Source: Lujinxingia sediminis
Lineage (GTDB): Bacteria; Myxococcota_A; Bradymonadia; Bradymonadales; Bradymonadaceae
Reading direction: 5' to 3'
NCBI RefSeq assembly: GCF_004005565.1
Contig: NZ_SADD01000003.1
Span: 305,094 to 369,093, forward strand
Length of the DNA: 64,000 nucleotides
Both the position numbers and the translations under genes were made by a program. This document shows positions 33,498 to 41,977 of this stretch, in pieces. Every line of letters begins with the position of its first letter. The stretch's first letter is position 1. The notes beneath the pieces were generated by a model that worked only from the letters and a program-made list of their open reading frames with translations, ran no database searches and was not told the DNA's origin.

Positions 33498-33631
33498 ACC
33501 GAGCGCATCAGGACGACGCTGGCTGCGTCGCTGCGGACTCGCGGTGGCGTTGCCACAGCTTCGTCCTTGCTCCTTGCCAATCGCCGCCCTGAATGCGCTC
33601 GAGTGGTGTGCTGCGGGCTTTTTACCCGACT

Positions 33632-34369
33632 TTAGTGTGCGCCCAGGTCGTAGATCTCAAGGTTGTCGAAGGCCGCCGGGGCCTGCCAGTTGTTGAACGC
33701 AAAGTAGCGGTGGCCTTCGCCCTGGAGGGGGGCTTCATCGGCGTAGGTGAGGAAAGGTTTGCCGTCGACGAACCAGCGCAGGCGCTTGTCGGTGCGCACG
33801 ATGGTGAAGGTGTAGGTGCGCTCGGGCTCGACCTTCTGGCCGCGGGCACCGACGAGGCGATCGTCGCCGTGCTCGTCGAGCCGGGCGATGATGTTGAGGC
33901 TGTTGTTCCAGCCGCCGAAGATGCCGATGTAGCCACTCTCGTGGGTCTGGCCGTCGCCGAGGATCTCGAATTTGAGGTCGCCCACCTCCGAGAGCGCTGT
34001 GGCTTCAAAGCTCACGCGAAAATTCTCGGGAAGGGGCGTTTGCAGCCAGAGGGCGTCGTTTTTCGCCCCGGCGATTCGCAGCCTTCCCTCCTCGATCTTC
34101 CAGCCGCCATAACCGCTCTGCCACGACTCGCCGGGTGCCGATCCGTCGAAGGTGTCTTTGTAGATGAGCTGGCCGCCTCTAAGCCCGGTGGTGTCGTCGT
34201 CGGCGCTGGCGGTAGTGGCCGCCGGGGCCTGTCCGGACTGCGGGATGTCCGGGGCCTGGTCGCAGGCTATGGCGAGCATAAGCGTCGCGAGCAGCGCCGT
34301 GGTCAGCCGGGGAGTGGTGAGCCGGGGAGTGGTGAGCAGGGGGGAGGGCGTCGAAGAGGGGGTGGGCAT
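33632..34369 (-). CDS. Lipoprotein with concanavalin-like beta-sandwich
   Basis: 245 residues from ATG 34369, which has AGGA seven bases before it; ATG 34375 is also in frame. Lipobox LAIAC gives Cys36. The start of the signal contains a 15-bp DNA repeat giving TPRLTTPRLTT. The mature part (YKDTFDGSAPGESWQSGYGGWKIEEGRLRI ... LWLQTPLP ... LRWFVDGKPFL ... FAFNNWQAPAAFDNLEIYD) is the pattern of LamG/DUF1080-like sugar-binding beta sandwiches. Probably an outer-membrane glycan-binding or degrading accessory protein. No catalytic residues identified. Confidence 0.85.
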   Translation of the reverse strand: MPTPSSTPSPLLTTPRLTTPRLTTALLATLMLAIACDQAPDIPQSGQAPAATTASADDDTTGLRGGQLIYKDTFDGSAPGESWQSGYGGWKIEEGRLRIAGAKNDALWLQTPLPENFRVSFEATALSEVGDLKFEILGDGQTHESGYIGIFGGWNNSLNIIARLDEHGDDRLVGARGQKVEPERTYTFTIVRTDKRLRWFVDGKPFLTYADEAPLQGEGHRYFAFNNWQAPAAFDNLEIYDLGAH

Positions 34370-34383
34370 CCGCATATCCTCAT

Positions 34384-34422
34384 AAAAAAAGCCGATGAAG
34401 TCAGGGTGACTTGCATCGGCTT
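34384..34422 (-). terminator. Terminator of the first hybrid kinase gene
   Basis: AGCCGATG/CATCGGCT and AAGTCA/TGACTT nested stems with a GGG loop. On the minus strand it is followed by seven T and then ATG. It lies 57 bases past the kinase stop and just upstream of the lipoprotein start. Confidence 0.88.
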
Positions 34423-34478
34423 CTATAGCAGATCGGTGCGTCGGCAAAAACCGCAGCGCCGCCCCGTGGTGGGAGGAC

Positions 34479-37052
34479 TCAGGTGTGCTCGTGGACCTTT
34501 CGCACCAGCTCACGGATCTGCTCGAGCAGGCGTTCGCCGTCATCGCCGCTCTTCGGGAGCACCTCGCGGGCGCCGCGGGAGAGCTCCTCGCGATCGTCGT
34601 CGGTGAGCTCCTTGGCAGTGATGACCACGACCGGGATCTGACGGTGGGCGGCGTCGTGACGCACCCGGCGCAGGAACTCGAAGCCGTCCATCTTCGGCAT
34701 CATCAGGTCCAGGAGAATCAGCGCCGGGGGCGCGTTGCTGGCGAGTGCCTGGAGACCCTCCAGGCCGTTGGTGGCCTGGTCGACCTGCCAGCCTTCTTTT
34801 TCGATGACGCGGCAGATCAACGAGCGGGTGGGCTCGTCGTCTTCGACCACGAGCACGCGGCCTTTCTCAGAGCTCGATGGGCTTTCGTCTTCGTGACGGT
34901 AACGATCGAGGATGCTCAGGAGGGCGTCGCGGTCGATGGGTTTCATCAGGTAGTGGTCCGCGCCCAGCGCGTAGCCGCGGGAGGTTTCCGAGACCATGGT
35001 GACCATGATCACCGGGATGTGCTCGAGCTTCGGGTCGGATTTGAGGCGCGCGAGGGTGGACCAGCCGTCGAGCTGGGGCATCATCACATCGAGGGTGATG
35101 GCGGCCGGGTGAAGCTCGGCGGCCAGGTGCAGGCCCTCGGTGCCGCTGGCGGCGCTGACCACCGAGAACCCTTCGCGCTCCAGCATCCGACGCAGGAGAT
35201 CGCGTACGGTGGGATCGTCGTCGATCACCAGCACGACGTTCTCCGAGCTTCGGTCCACGCCGGCCTCGATCAGCGCGTTGGCGGTCTGGTCGGGGGTGGA
35301 TTGGGGGCGGGAGCGATCGTGCTCACCCTCTTCGGCCTCCTCGCGAGGGAGCTCGTTGGCGCGAAGATCGGCGGAGAGGCGCACGGTGAAGGTTGTTCCC
35401 TGATCTTTTTTGCTCTCCACCTCGATGGTGCCGCCGAGCAGGCTTGCGAAGTGGCGGGTGATCGTCAGCCCCAGGCCCGTGCCGCCGAACTCGCGGGTGG
35501 TGGAGGTGTCGGCCTGGGTAAATGCCTCAAAGATCTGCTTGAGCTCCTCGGGGGTCATGCCGATGCCGGTGTCGGTGACACTGAGGACGATCTGGTCGGC
35601 CTCGGTGTCGCGGCGGGCGTCGACTTTGACCTGGCCCTGGCGGGTGAATTTGCAGGCGTTGGAGAGCAGGTTAAACGCGATCTGACGCACCTTCGTGGGG
35701 TCGGAGCGCATGTAGCGCAGCTCGGGATCGAGGGTCATCGTCAGGGTGTTGAAGTTCTGACGGGCCAGCGGAGCCACGGTGGCGGCGATATCATCGAGGA
35801 GCTCGCTGATGTCGAAGAGCTCGATGTGGGTGGTCATCTTGCCGGCCTCGATCTTGGAGAGATCGAGGATGTCATTGATCAGCGCGAGCAGATGCTTGCC
35901 CGCCGAGCGGATCCGCTGGAGGTCGGGTCGAAAGGGCTCGACGATAGGGGTTGCCTCGTTTTGCGCTTCGACGATGACGTCGATCTCCTCAAGCACGATC
36001 TCGGCGTAGCCAATGACGGCGTTGAGCGGGGTGCGCAGCTCATGGCTCATATTGGCCAGGAAGGCGCTCTTGGCACGGTTGGCCTCCAGGGCCTCATCAC
36101 GGGCCAGCTCCAGGGCCTGGCGGGCAGCGTGGCGTTCGGTGACGTCGCGCAAGATCAAAACAAAGCGCACATTCGTCGAGTCGTAGAGCGTGCCCAGCGC
36201 CACCTCGATCGGAAAGAGCTCCCCGTGGCGCATGCCTTCGAGCTCGGTGGCCGAGCGCAACGTGCCCTTGAGCGCCGATTCGCGAAGCCTGCCCGCGGTC
36301 AGCGCCGGGACCAACGCCTCGATCGGAGTCTGAATGAGCGCGTCTTCGGAGAGGCCAAAGATCCGGGCGCTGGCCGGGTTTCCGCTCTCGATACGTCCAT
36401 CGGCGTTGATTGTCAGGATGGGGTCGGGGGCCGTCTCCACCACCGCCCGGGTTTCGGCCTCACGGGTTTTGACCCGGTCGATAAGCCACTCCTGGAGGCG
36501 GTCTTTTAAGACGAACATCGAGAACATCACGCTGGTCATGCCCACCATCTCGATGAGTCGGGTCGATTCGGGGCTGTTTGCGCCGATGATCTGCGCGAAG
36601 GCCACGCCGTTGATGTCGGCGATAAAAATGGCCACCCAGGTTGTTAACGTCAGCGCCAGCCACCCCAGGGCGGGGCGAGTGCCCAGGAAGAGCAGCGCAA
36701 ACATGGGCACCAGCCCCATCCAGCTGAGCGATTCGGAGTCCATGCCGTTGGCCGCCAGCGCCATGCCCAGAAAGAGGATGTAAAAGGGAATCAGGATGAG
36801 ATTTCCCGCCAGCGGCATGCTCCCGGTGCGCTTGAGCGCAAAGGGGGCCGAGCCCACGCAAATCGTCGCCGCGATCACCGCCAGCGTGATCGACACCGAG
36901 TGCTGGGTTACCCAGATAAAGGTCGCGGCGATGGGGCCCCAGATCACCAGAAAGAAGACGGTTTGAATGGCCAGTTCGGCGCGTTTTCGCTCAATGTCGC
37001 GTCCCTGGCCATAGTCCTCGGGGATAAAATAATCGACGGCGTTTTGAAGCAT
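34479..37052 (-). CDS. Membrane-bound hybrid histidine kinase, copy A
   Basis: 857 residues. About six membrane segments fill 30-185. A PAS domain (about 200-310, ETAPDPILTINADGRIE) follows, then HisKA with phospho-acceptor His337 (FLANMSHELRTPLNAVIGY), HATPase with N box NLLSNACKF (461-469), DTGIGM (494-499) and GTGLGL (524-529), and two receivers with Asp655 (LDVMMPQLDG) and Asp782 (LDLMMPKMDG). The chain should pass phosphate from His337 to its receivers and on to an Hpt protein. The Hpt/receiver protein at 20.5 kb is a candidate. It is downstream of the paralogue copy B. Confidence 0.95.
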   Translation of the reverse strand: MLQNAVDYFIPEDYGQGRDIERKRAELAIQTVFFLVIWGPIAATFIWVTQHSVSITLAVIAATICVGSAPFALKRTGSMPLAGNLILIPFYILFLGMALAANGMDSESLSWMGLVPMFALLFLGTRPALGWLALTLTTWVAIFIADINGVAFAQIIGANSPESTRLIEMVGMTSVMFSMFVLKDRLQEWLIDRVKTREAETRAVVETAPDPILTINADGRIESGNPASARIFGLSEDALIQTPIEALVPALTAGRLRESALKGTLRSATELEGMRHGELFPIEVALGTLYDSTNVRFVLILRDVTERHAARQALELARDEALEANRAKSAFLANMSHELRTPLNAVIGYAEIVLEEIDVIVEAQNEATPIVEPFRPDLQRIRSAGKHLLALINDILDLSKIEAGKMTTHIELFDISELLDDIAATVAPLARQNFNTLTMTLDPELRYMRSDPTKVRQIAFNLLSNACKFTRQGQVKVDARRDTEADQIVLSVTDTGIGMTPEELKQIFEAFTQADTSTTREFGGTGLGLTITRHFASLLGGTIEVESKKDQGTTFTVRLSADLRANELPREEAEEGEHDRSRPQSTPDQTANALIEAGVDRSSENVVLVIDDDPTVRDLLRRMLEREGFSVVSAASGTEGLHLAAELHPAAITLDVMMPQLDGWSTLARLKSDPKLEHIPVIMVTMVSETSRGYALGADHYLMKPIDRDALLSILDRYRHEDESPSSSEKGRVLVVEDDEPTRSLICRVIEKEGWQVDQATNGLEGLQALASNAPPALILLDLMMPKMDGFEFLRRVRHDAAHRQIPVVVITAKELTDDDREELSRGAREVLPKSGDDGERLLEQIRELVRKVHEHT

Positions 37053-37157
37053 GATTCGGGCCTTAGGCCAATGAGCTCAACGACGAGAGCTTTGTGGATA
37101 GAAGGAGTTCAGGGGGCGTGCATAAGAATCGCTGCGTGAGCGCGGGAAGTATCACTC

Positions 37158-39722
37158 TCAGAGGAGCGTGTCGACGAGCGGGCGTGGCGTGTGGCGTCGG
37201 ACCATCGTGCGGAGCTCATCGAGGAGGCGATCGCGGTCGTTTCCGCCCTTCTCGATGATGGCGTTGACGCCCTGGCGAAGTCGAGCGCGATCCTCGTCGG
37301 TGAGCTCCTTGGCAGTGACCACCACGACGGGGATATGACGACGGGCCTGATCCTGACGAAGTGTATGGAGAAATTCAAAGCCATCCATTTTGGGCATCAT
37401 CAGGTCGAGGAGGATGAGCCGGGGGGTATGAGCGTCCAGGCTTTCGAGGCCTTCGAGGCCGTTTGTAGCCTCGATGACCTGCCAGCCTTCGTTGTGAAGC
37501 ACGCGGCGCATCAGGGCGCGGGTGGGCTCGTCGTCTTCCACAATAAGGATGGGTTGCTCCTCGGGAAGATCTGCGTCGCGGTAGGTGTGCAGAATGGAGA
37601 GCAGGGCGTCGCGCTCTACGGGTTTCATCAGGTAGTGGTCGGCGCCCAGCGCGTAGCCGCGGGCGGCCTCGGAGACCATCGTGATCATGATGACCGGGAT
37701 CGCGCCAAGGTCGGGGTGAGCTTTGAGCCGGGAGAGGGCGGTCCAGCCGTCCATCTGGGGCATCATCACATCGAGGGTGATGGCGTCGGGGCGAAGCTGC
37801 TCGGCCAGAAGGAGGGCCTCGGTGCCGCTGGCGGCGCAGACGACCTCGTAGCCCTCGCGCTCCAGGATGCGCCGGAACAAATCCCGCACCGTCGGATCGT
37901 CGTCGACCACCAGCACCAGGCCCGACTCCCCGATGGCCGGGAGGTTGGAGAGGGTGTGGCCGCTGCCGATGAAGCTCGCGTGGGCGTTCGGGGAGGTGTC
38001 GACGAGCGTGGCGTAGGGGGCCGCCGCGTCGTCGTCACTTCCCAGATCCATGGCCAGGCGTACGGTGAAGGTCGTGCCTTCGCCCGGGGCGCTCTCCACC
38101 TCGATGGTGCCGCCCAGAAGACTCGCGAAGTGGCGGGTGATGGTCAGGCCCAGCCCCGTGCCGCCGAACTCGCGGGTGGTGGAGGTGTCGGCCTGGGTAA
38201 AGGCCTCAAAGATGCCGGCGAGCTGCGCGGGCGTCATGCCCAGCCCGGTGTCGCGCACGGCCATGACGATGTGCGTGTTCTTCTCGTCGGGGCGCACCTC
38301 GACGGTGACCGTGCCGGAGTGGGTGAATTTGCAGGCGTTGGATAAGAGGTTGAACGCGATCTGGCGCACCTTGGTGGGGTCGGTGCGCACAAAGCGGATG
38401 GCGTCCTCGTCCATATCCAGGGTGACCTGGTTGCCGTTCTTCTGGGCCAGGGGAAGCACCGTGGCGCTGACGTCCCGCAGGAGCGCGGCCAGATCGAAGA
38501 GCTCGATGTGGGTGGTCATCTTGCCGGCCTCAATCTTGGAGAGATCGAGGATGTCGTTGATGACCGCGAGCAGGTGTTTGCCCGCGCCGCGGATGTGGTT
38601 GAGATCGGGCACAAAGGGCTCGACGATCGGGCGCACCTCGGGGTTCTTGTCGCCGGCAAGCTCGATCTCTTCGAGGATCATCTCGGAGTAGCCGATCACG
38701 GCGTTGAGCGGGGTGCGCAGCTCGTGACTCATATTGGCAAGAAAGGCGCTCTTGGCGCGGCTGGCCTCCAGGGCCTCGTCGCGGGCGGCCTGAAGGGCCG
38801 TCCGGGAGGCCTGACGATCGGTGATGTCGCGCATCACCAGCACGTGGTGCAGGGCGCCCTCCTCTTCAAAACTTCCCAGCGCGAGCTCCAGGGGAAACTC
38901 CTGGCCCCGGCGAAGGGCGGTGTGCTCGTGGTTGGTCCGGTCGCTGGCCTGCAGACGCCCCTCCAACACTTCGTGCTCCAGCGAGGGAATCAACGCACGG
39001 ATCGATTCGCCGACCAACGCCTCCTCACCGCGGTCGAAGACGCGGGCGGCCGCGGCGTTCGCATCCAGGATGTGCCCGTGGGCGTCCAGCGTCATGATGG
39101 CGTCGGGCGCGGTGTCGACCACCGCCCGGGTGCGTGCCTGCTCCTGCCCCAGCGCCTGATAGAGCCAGCCCTGAAGCCGGTTGTTGAAGACAAAGATGCC
39201 AAAGACCAGCGAGCCCACCCCCACCAGCTCCAGGAGGCGGTTTCCCAGAAGCATCTCATCCTCAAAGGCCTTAAAGCCCGGCCCCAGCGCCTCGTAGAGC
39301 CCAAAACCCACCCAGATGGCCACCGCCAGCACCATCCAGAGCACGGCATGCCTCCTTCCCTGAAGCACCAGCGAGAGCAGGGGAATGATAATCAGCCAGG
39401 TCAGCGCGGTGGCCTGCACCCCGCCGGTGATCGTCGACATCCCCACAATCAAGGCCGCCGCGGGCACCAGCACCACGTAGCCCGTCAGCACCATATTGCC
39501 GCTGCGCCGGAGCAAGGGCGCCGCCGAGAAGGTCACCGATGTCCCCAGAAGGATCACCGCCAGCGAAAACAGACTCTTTGTCAGGTAGTAGGTCACCAGA
39601 GCGCTGATCACCCCCCAGCCCCCCATCACCAGAATCATGGAGATCGCCGCCTCGGCGCGGCGGCGCTTCACGTCGTGTTCGAGGAGGTGATCGGGGATGA
39701 AATAATGAATGAATGATTTCAT
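37158..39722 (-). CDS. Membrane-bound hybrid histidine kinase, copy B
   Basis: 854 residues with the same architecture as copy A: membrane segments to about 185, PAS (VDTAPDAIMTLDAHGHI), HisKA with His333 (LANMSHELRTPLNAVIGY), HATPase, and two receivers (LDVMMPQMDG and LDLMMPKMDG). Kinase and receiver regions are nearly the same as in copy A, while the membrane sensor and PAS are much more diverged. That points to tandem duplication with the sensing half free to change. 105 bases separate the two genes, probably one transcript. No upstream promoter recognised. Confidence 0.95.
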   Translation of the reverse strand: MKSFIHYFIPDHLLEHDVKRRRAEAAISMILVMGGWGVISALVTYYLTKSLFSLAVILLGTSVTFSAAPLLRRSGNMVLTGYVVLVPAAALIVGMSTITGGVQATALTWLIIIPLLSLVLQGRRHAVLWMVLAVAIWVGFGLYEALGPGFKAFEDEMLLGNRLLELVGVGSLVFGIFVFNNRLQGWLYQALGQEQARTRAVVDTAPDAIMTLDAHGHILDANAAAARVFDRGEEALVGESIRALIPSLEHEVLEGRLQASDRTNHEHTALRRGQEFPLELALGSFEEEGALHHVLVMRDITDRQASRTALQAARDEALEASRAKSAFLANMSHELRTPLNAVIGYSEMILEEIELAGDKNPEVRPIVEPFVPDLNHIRGAGKHLLAVINDILDLSKIEAGKMTTHIELFDLAALLRDVSATVLPLAQKNGNQVTLDMDEDAIRFVRTDPTKVRQIAFNLLSNACKFTHSGTVTVEVRPDEKNTHIVMAVRDTGLGMTPAQLAGIFEAFTQADTSTTREFGGTGLGLTITRHFASLLGGTIEVESAPGEGTTFTVRLAMDLGSDDDAAAPYATLVDTSPNAHASFIGSGHTLSNLPAIGESGLVLVVDDDPTVRDLFRRILEREGYEVVCAASGTEALLLAEQLRPDAITLDVMMPQMDGWTALSRLKAHPDLGAIPVIMITMVSEAARGYALGADHYLMKPVERDALLSILHTYRDADLPEEQPILIVEDDEPTRALMRRVLHNEGWQVIEATNGLEGLESLDAHTPRLILLDLMMPKMDGFEFLHTLRQDQARRHIPVVVVTAKELTDEDRARLRQGVNAIIEKGGNDRDRLLDELRTMVRRHTPRPLVDTLL

Positions 39723-39900
39723 AGGCTCAGCGCTCGTCCCCTGGTTCTATGCGTGGTCGGCTCGTCATGTGGCGAGGTTCTCGCCGCAGCGGGAGCTCCG
39801 GGGAGGTCGACACGATGGCGATCCATTCCCCTGCTAAAGGTGCACAATTACAACCGTATTAGGGGGGATTATTGGGGGGAGTCAAAAAACTTTCGGTGCC

Positions 39901-40056
39901 GAGCGCCCCGGGACGACGCTGACTGTGCGCCGGTGGTTCGCGATGTCGGGCGATTTGTGTGTGCGATGGCGGGTTCGCTTTGGGGTTAGGTGGTTGGGTT
40001 GTTGGGTGGTTGTGGTGCGCCGGTGGTTCGCGGTGATGGTCGATTCGTGCGGGCAG
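39901..40056. repeat. Dispersed repeat related to 33.3-33.5 kb
   Basis: GTGCGCCGGTGGTTCGCG appears at 39925-39942 and 40015-40032, each followed by a YGATTYGTG motif like the GATTCGTGAGGGC end of the 33.4-kb unit. GGTTAGGTGGTTGGG and GGACGACGCTG also recur. No gene here. Confidence 0.75.
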
Positions 40057-40071
40057 TGGGGTGGCCGGTCC

Positions 40072-40194
40072 GAGCCCGAGATCGAGCCCGAGATCGAGCC
40101 CGAGATCGAGCCCGAGATCGAGCCCGAGGTCGAGGTCGAGCCCGAGCCCGAGCCCGAGATCGAGATCGAGCCCGAGCCCGAGCCCGAGCAAAGG
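40072..40194. repeat. Hexamer GAGCCC/GAGATC microsatellite-like array
   Basis: About 20 hexamers alternating CCCGAG and ATCGAG (with two GTCGAG). One frame reads Pro-Glu-Ile-Glu repeats, but its upstream part has no protein-like sequence, so I treat it as noncoding. The array is flanked by other repeats. Confidence 0.9.
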
Positions 40195-40328
40195 TGACGT
40201 CCCGGGCGTGCGCCACCGTGCGTTGGAAATGGCGGAGGTGGAAGAAGGGAGCGTGCCCCGGGGCGGGGGGAGTAGGGGGTAGGACCCCGGGGGGTAGCCG
40301 CCGCCGGGCGTCAATTTTGGAGCAGCGC

Positions 40329-40650
40329 TACGAACCGACCGTGACCCCGAACGGGCAGGCAGGGGGTGGTAGCCCATGTTGTGCCGTCCCGGGACGCCTC
40401 ATCTGACCGAACGTCACGAACCGACCGTGACCTCGAACGGGCAGGCAGGGGGCGGTACCCCATGTTGTGCCGTCCCGGGACGCCTCATCTGACCGAACGT
40501 CACGAACCGACCGTGACCCCGAACGGGCAGGCAGGGGGCGGTACCCCACCCTGTGCCGTCCCGGGACGCCTCATCTGACTGAACGCCATGAAGCGAGCGC
40601 GTCCTCGAACGGGCCGTCAGGGGGTCGGACCTCGCCAGAGGCCGTCCTCG
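40329..40650. repeat. 86-bp tandem array, about 3.7 copies
   Basis: CGAACCGACCGTGACC starts units at 40331, 40417 and 40503, and a diverged copy at 40589; the spacing is exactly 86 bases each time. Each unit also has CGAACGGGCAGGCAGGGGG and GTCCCGGGACGCCTCATCTG (with the palindrome TCCCGGGA). The last copy is degraded (GAACGGGCCGTCAGGGG), so growth probably ran from right to left, or the right end decays faster. Confidence 0.92.
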
Positions 40651-40701
40651 GACGGGGAAGGAGGGGGCTCAACCCCCTAATGGGGTAGGTCGAGACGACC
40701 T

Positions 40702-40827
40702 TTAGTCCCCCAACGCCGCCTCGACGAGCGTCAGGTAGCGCTTGAGGATGGCGGGGCGGTCGAACTCGGCGGCGCGGGTGCGCAGGGTGGCCGGGTCGGC
40801 GGGGTACCTCAATTGGCGGGGCTGGAT
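40702..40827 (-). pseudogene. Glycosyltransferase C-terminal remnant
   Basis: The last 41 codons before the stop at 40702 read DPATLRTRAAEFDRPAILKRYLTLVEAAL, the usual end of a GT4 glycosyltransferase. Upstream the same frame has no GT motif. The 86-bp array ends 50 bases away on the other side. I read it as the truncated 3' end of a polysaccharide gene, with the rest lost. The fragment could instead be a chance frame. Confidence 0.55.
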
Positions 40828-41263
40828 GGAGGGCGCGTGCCCGCCATCGATTGCTCTGGCGGTCACCCCTGAGATCGTGGAAGAGTCTCGATAAAGATGT
40901 ATCGCGCGCTCAGCGAAGTTCATCGATGATGAGGACGTCCCCGATCCACGGCTGCAGACCCGGAGATAGGCACACGGGAAGATCGCCTTGGCGTAGTGTC
41001 GGGTGCTCTCCAAACAACAATCGCAGGCAAGCACACCCGCGCGTCGGGCGATGCGAAGCGAGGCGGTGGTTTCGCGTGCGAAAGTAGTACGCTGCAATCT
41101 GGTGGTGCTGCCGAGTATATGCGCGTCGGGGCGTCCCGGGCTGCGTTGCAAAGCCGGGAGGAAACAAACAACATCGCTTCAAGGTTTGCGCCCGGCTCGC
41201 GTCTCTTTCAAGGGCGTATCCATCACATGCCACGTCAACTCAGAACGTAGCTACCCACAGGTC
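40828..41263. other. Non-coding, possibly decayed gene sequence
   Basis: About 440 bp between the glycosyltransferase remnant and the acyltransferase. Several frames are open on both strands, but none has a family pattern, a good start or a normal composition. Codon use here is less GC-rich at third positions than in the flanking genes. It may be rubbish left from lost surface-polysaccharide genes. Confidence 0.45.
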
Positions 41264-41275
41264 AAAGGAGGACGC

Positions 41276-41926
41276 ATGGAAGACATCATCATCATCGGAG
41301 CGGGAGGGTTTGGTCGAGAAGTGTGGTGGTTGATCGAAGAGATTAACGCGTATTCTCCCCGATGGGCCGTGCGGGGCTTTGTCGATGATAGCCCGTCCCT
41401 GAAAGGAAAACATGTATGCGGGGTTCCGGTGTTGGGGACACTGGATGTTTTGATGGATAAACCAGGGCACGCCGTTGCGCTGGGGGTGGGAATCCCCGGG
41501 GTGAAAAAAACGATCCTTGAGAAGCTCAAACCCGCAGGGTTGAGCTGGCCCACGCTGGTGTCTCCGGACGCCCGAATGTCAAAATTTGTGTCGCTTGGCG
41601 CCGGCACATTGATTACGTCGGGTTGCATTTTAACGACACAGGTCGAAGTCGGCGCTCATGTCTTGCTGAATCTCGCGTGTACGGTGGGCCATGACACTCG
41701 CATCATGACAGGGGCCACGTTGTCGCCGGGGGTGAGCCTGTCGGGATACAGCACCGTCGGTCCCTGGAGTGACATCGGTACCCGGGCGGTGACCATTCCT
41801 GGCATCACCATCGGGAGGGCAGCGACGGTAGGAGCCGGGGCCGTGGTGATTCGAGATGTGCCTGCGGGGGCGACCGCGGTGGGGAATCCGGCTCGGGTGA
41901 TTCGGCAGCCGGAGCCGGTGGAGTGA
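41276..41926 (+). CDS. NeuD/PglD-like sugar O-acyltransferase
   Basis: 216 residues from ATG 41276, preceded by AAAGGAGG. The N-terminal Rossmann part (IIIIGAGGFGREVWWLIEE) and the left-handed beta-helix hexapeptide repeats (VGAHVLLNLACTVGHDT with the catalytic His, TIGRAATVGAGAVVIRDVPAG) are the NeuD/PglD form. It acetylates a nucleotide or bound sugar from acetyl-CoA during glycan synthesis. It marks the left end of the polysaccharide locus. Its codon use is a little less GC-rich than its neighbours, which is common for such loci. Confidence 0.93.
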   Translation: MEDIIIIGAGGFGREVWWLIEEINAYSPRWAVRGFVDDSPSLKGKHVCGVPVLGTLDVLMDKPGHAVALGVGIPGVKKTILEKLKPAGLSWPTLVSPDARMSKFVSLGAGTLITSGCILTTQVEVGAHVLLNLACTVGHDTRIMTGATLSPGVSLSGYSTVGPWSDIGTRAVTIPGITIGRAATVGAGAVVIRDVPAGATAVGNPARVIRQPEPVE

Positions 41927-41977
41927 GTCCAGGATTCGTCTCTGGTCGCGAAGCAGGGCGCAGGTGATCGATGGGGA

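Noticed and set aside
34485..36509. Very long plus-strand frame opposite kinase copy A
   Set aside because: High GC makes long antisense frames common; the minus-strand translation has complete kinase motifs and this one has none. The same holds for 46921-48765 opposite the CapD-like gene.
39925..40197. Open frame with a Pro-Glu-Ile-Glu tail
   Set aside because: The upstream half is Trp/Val/Arg-rich, lacks a binding site and falls in repeats; the acidic tail is simply the hexamer array.
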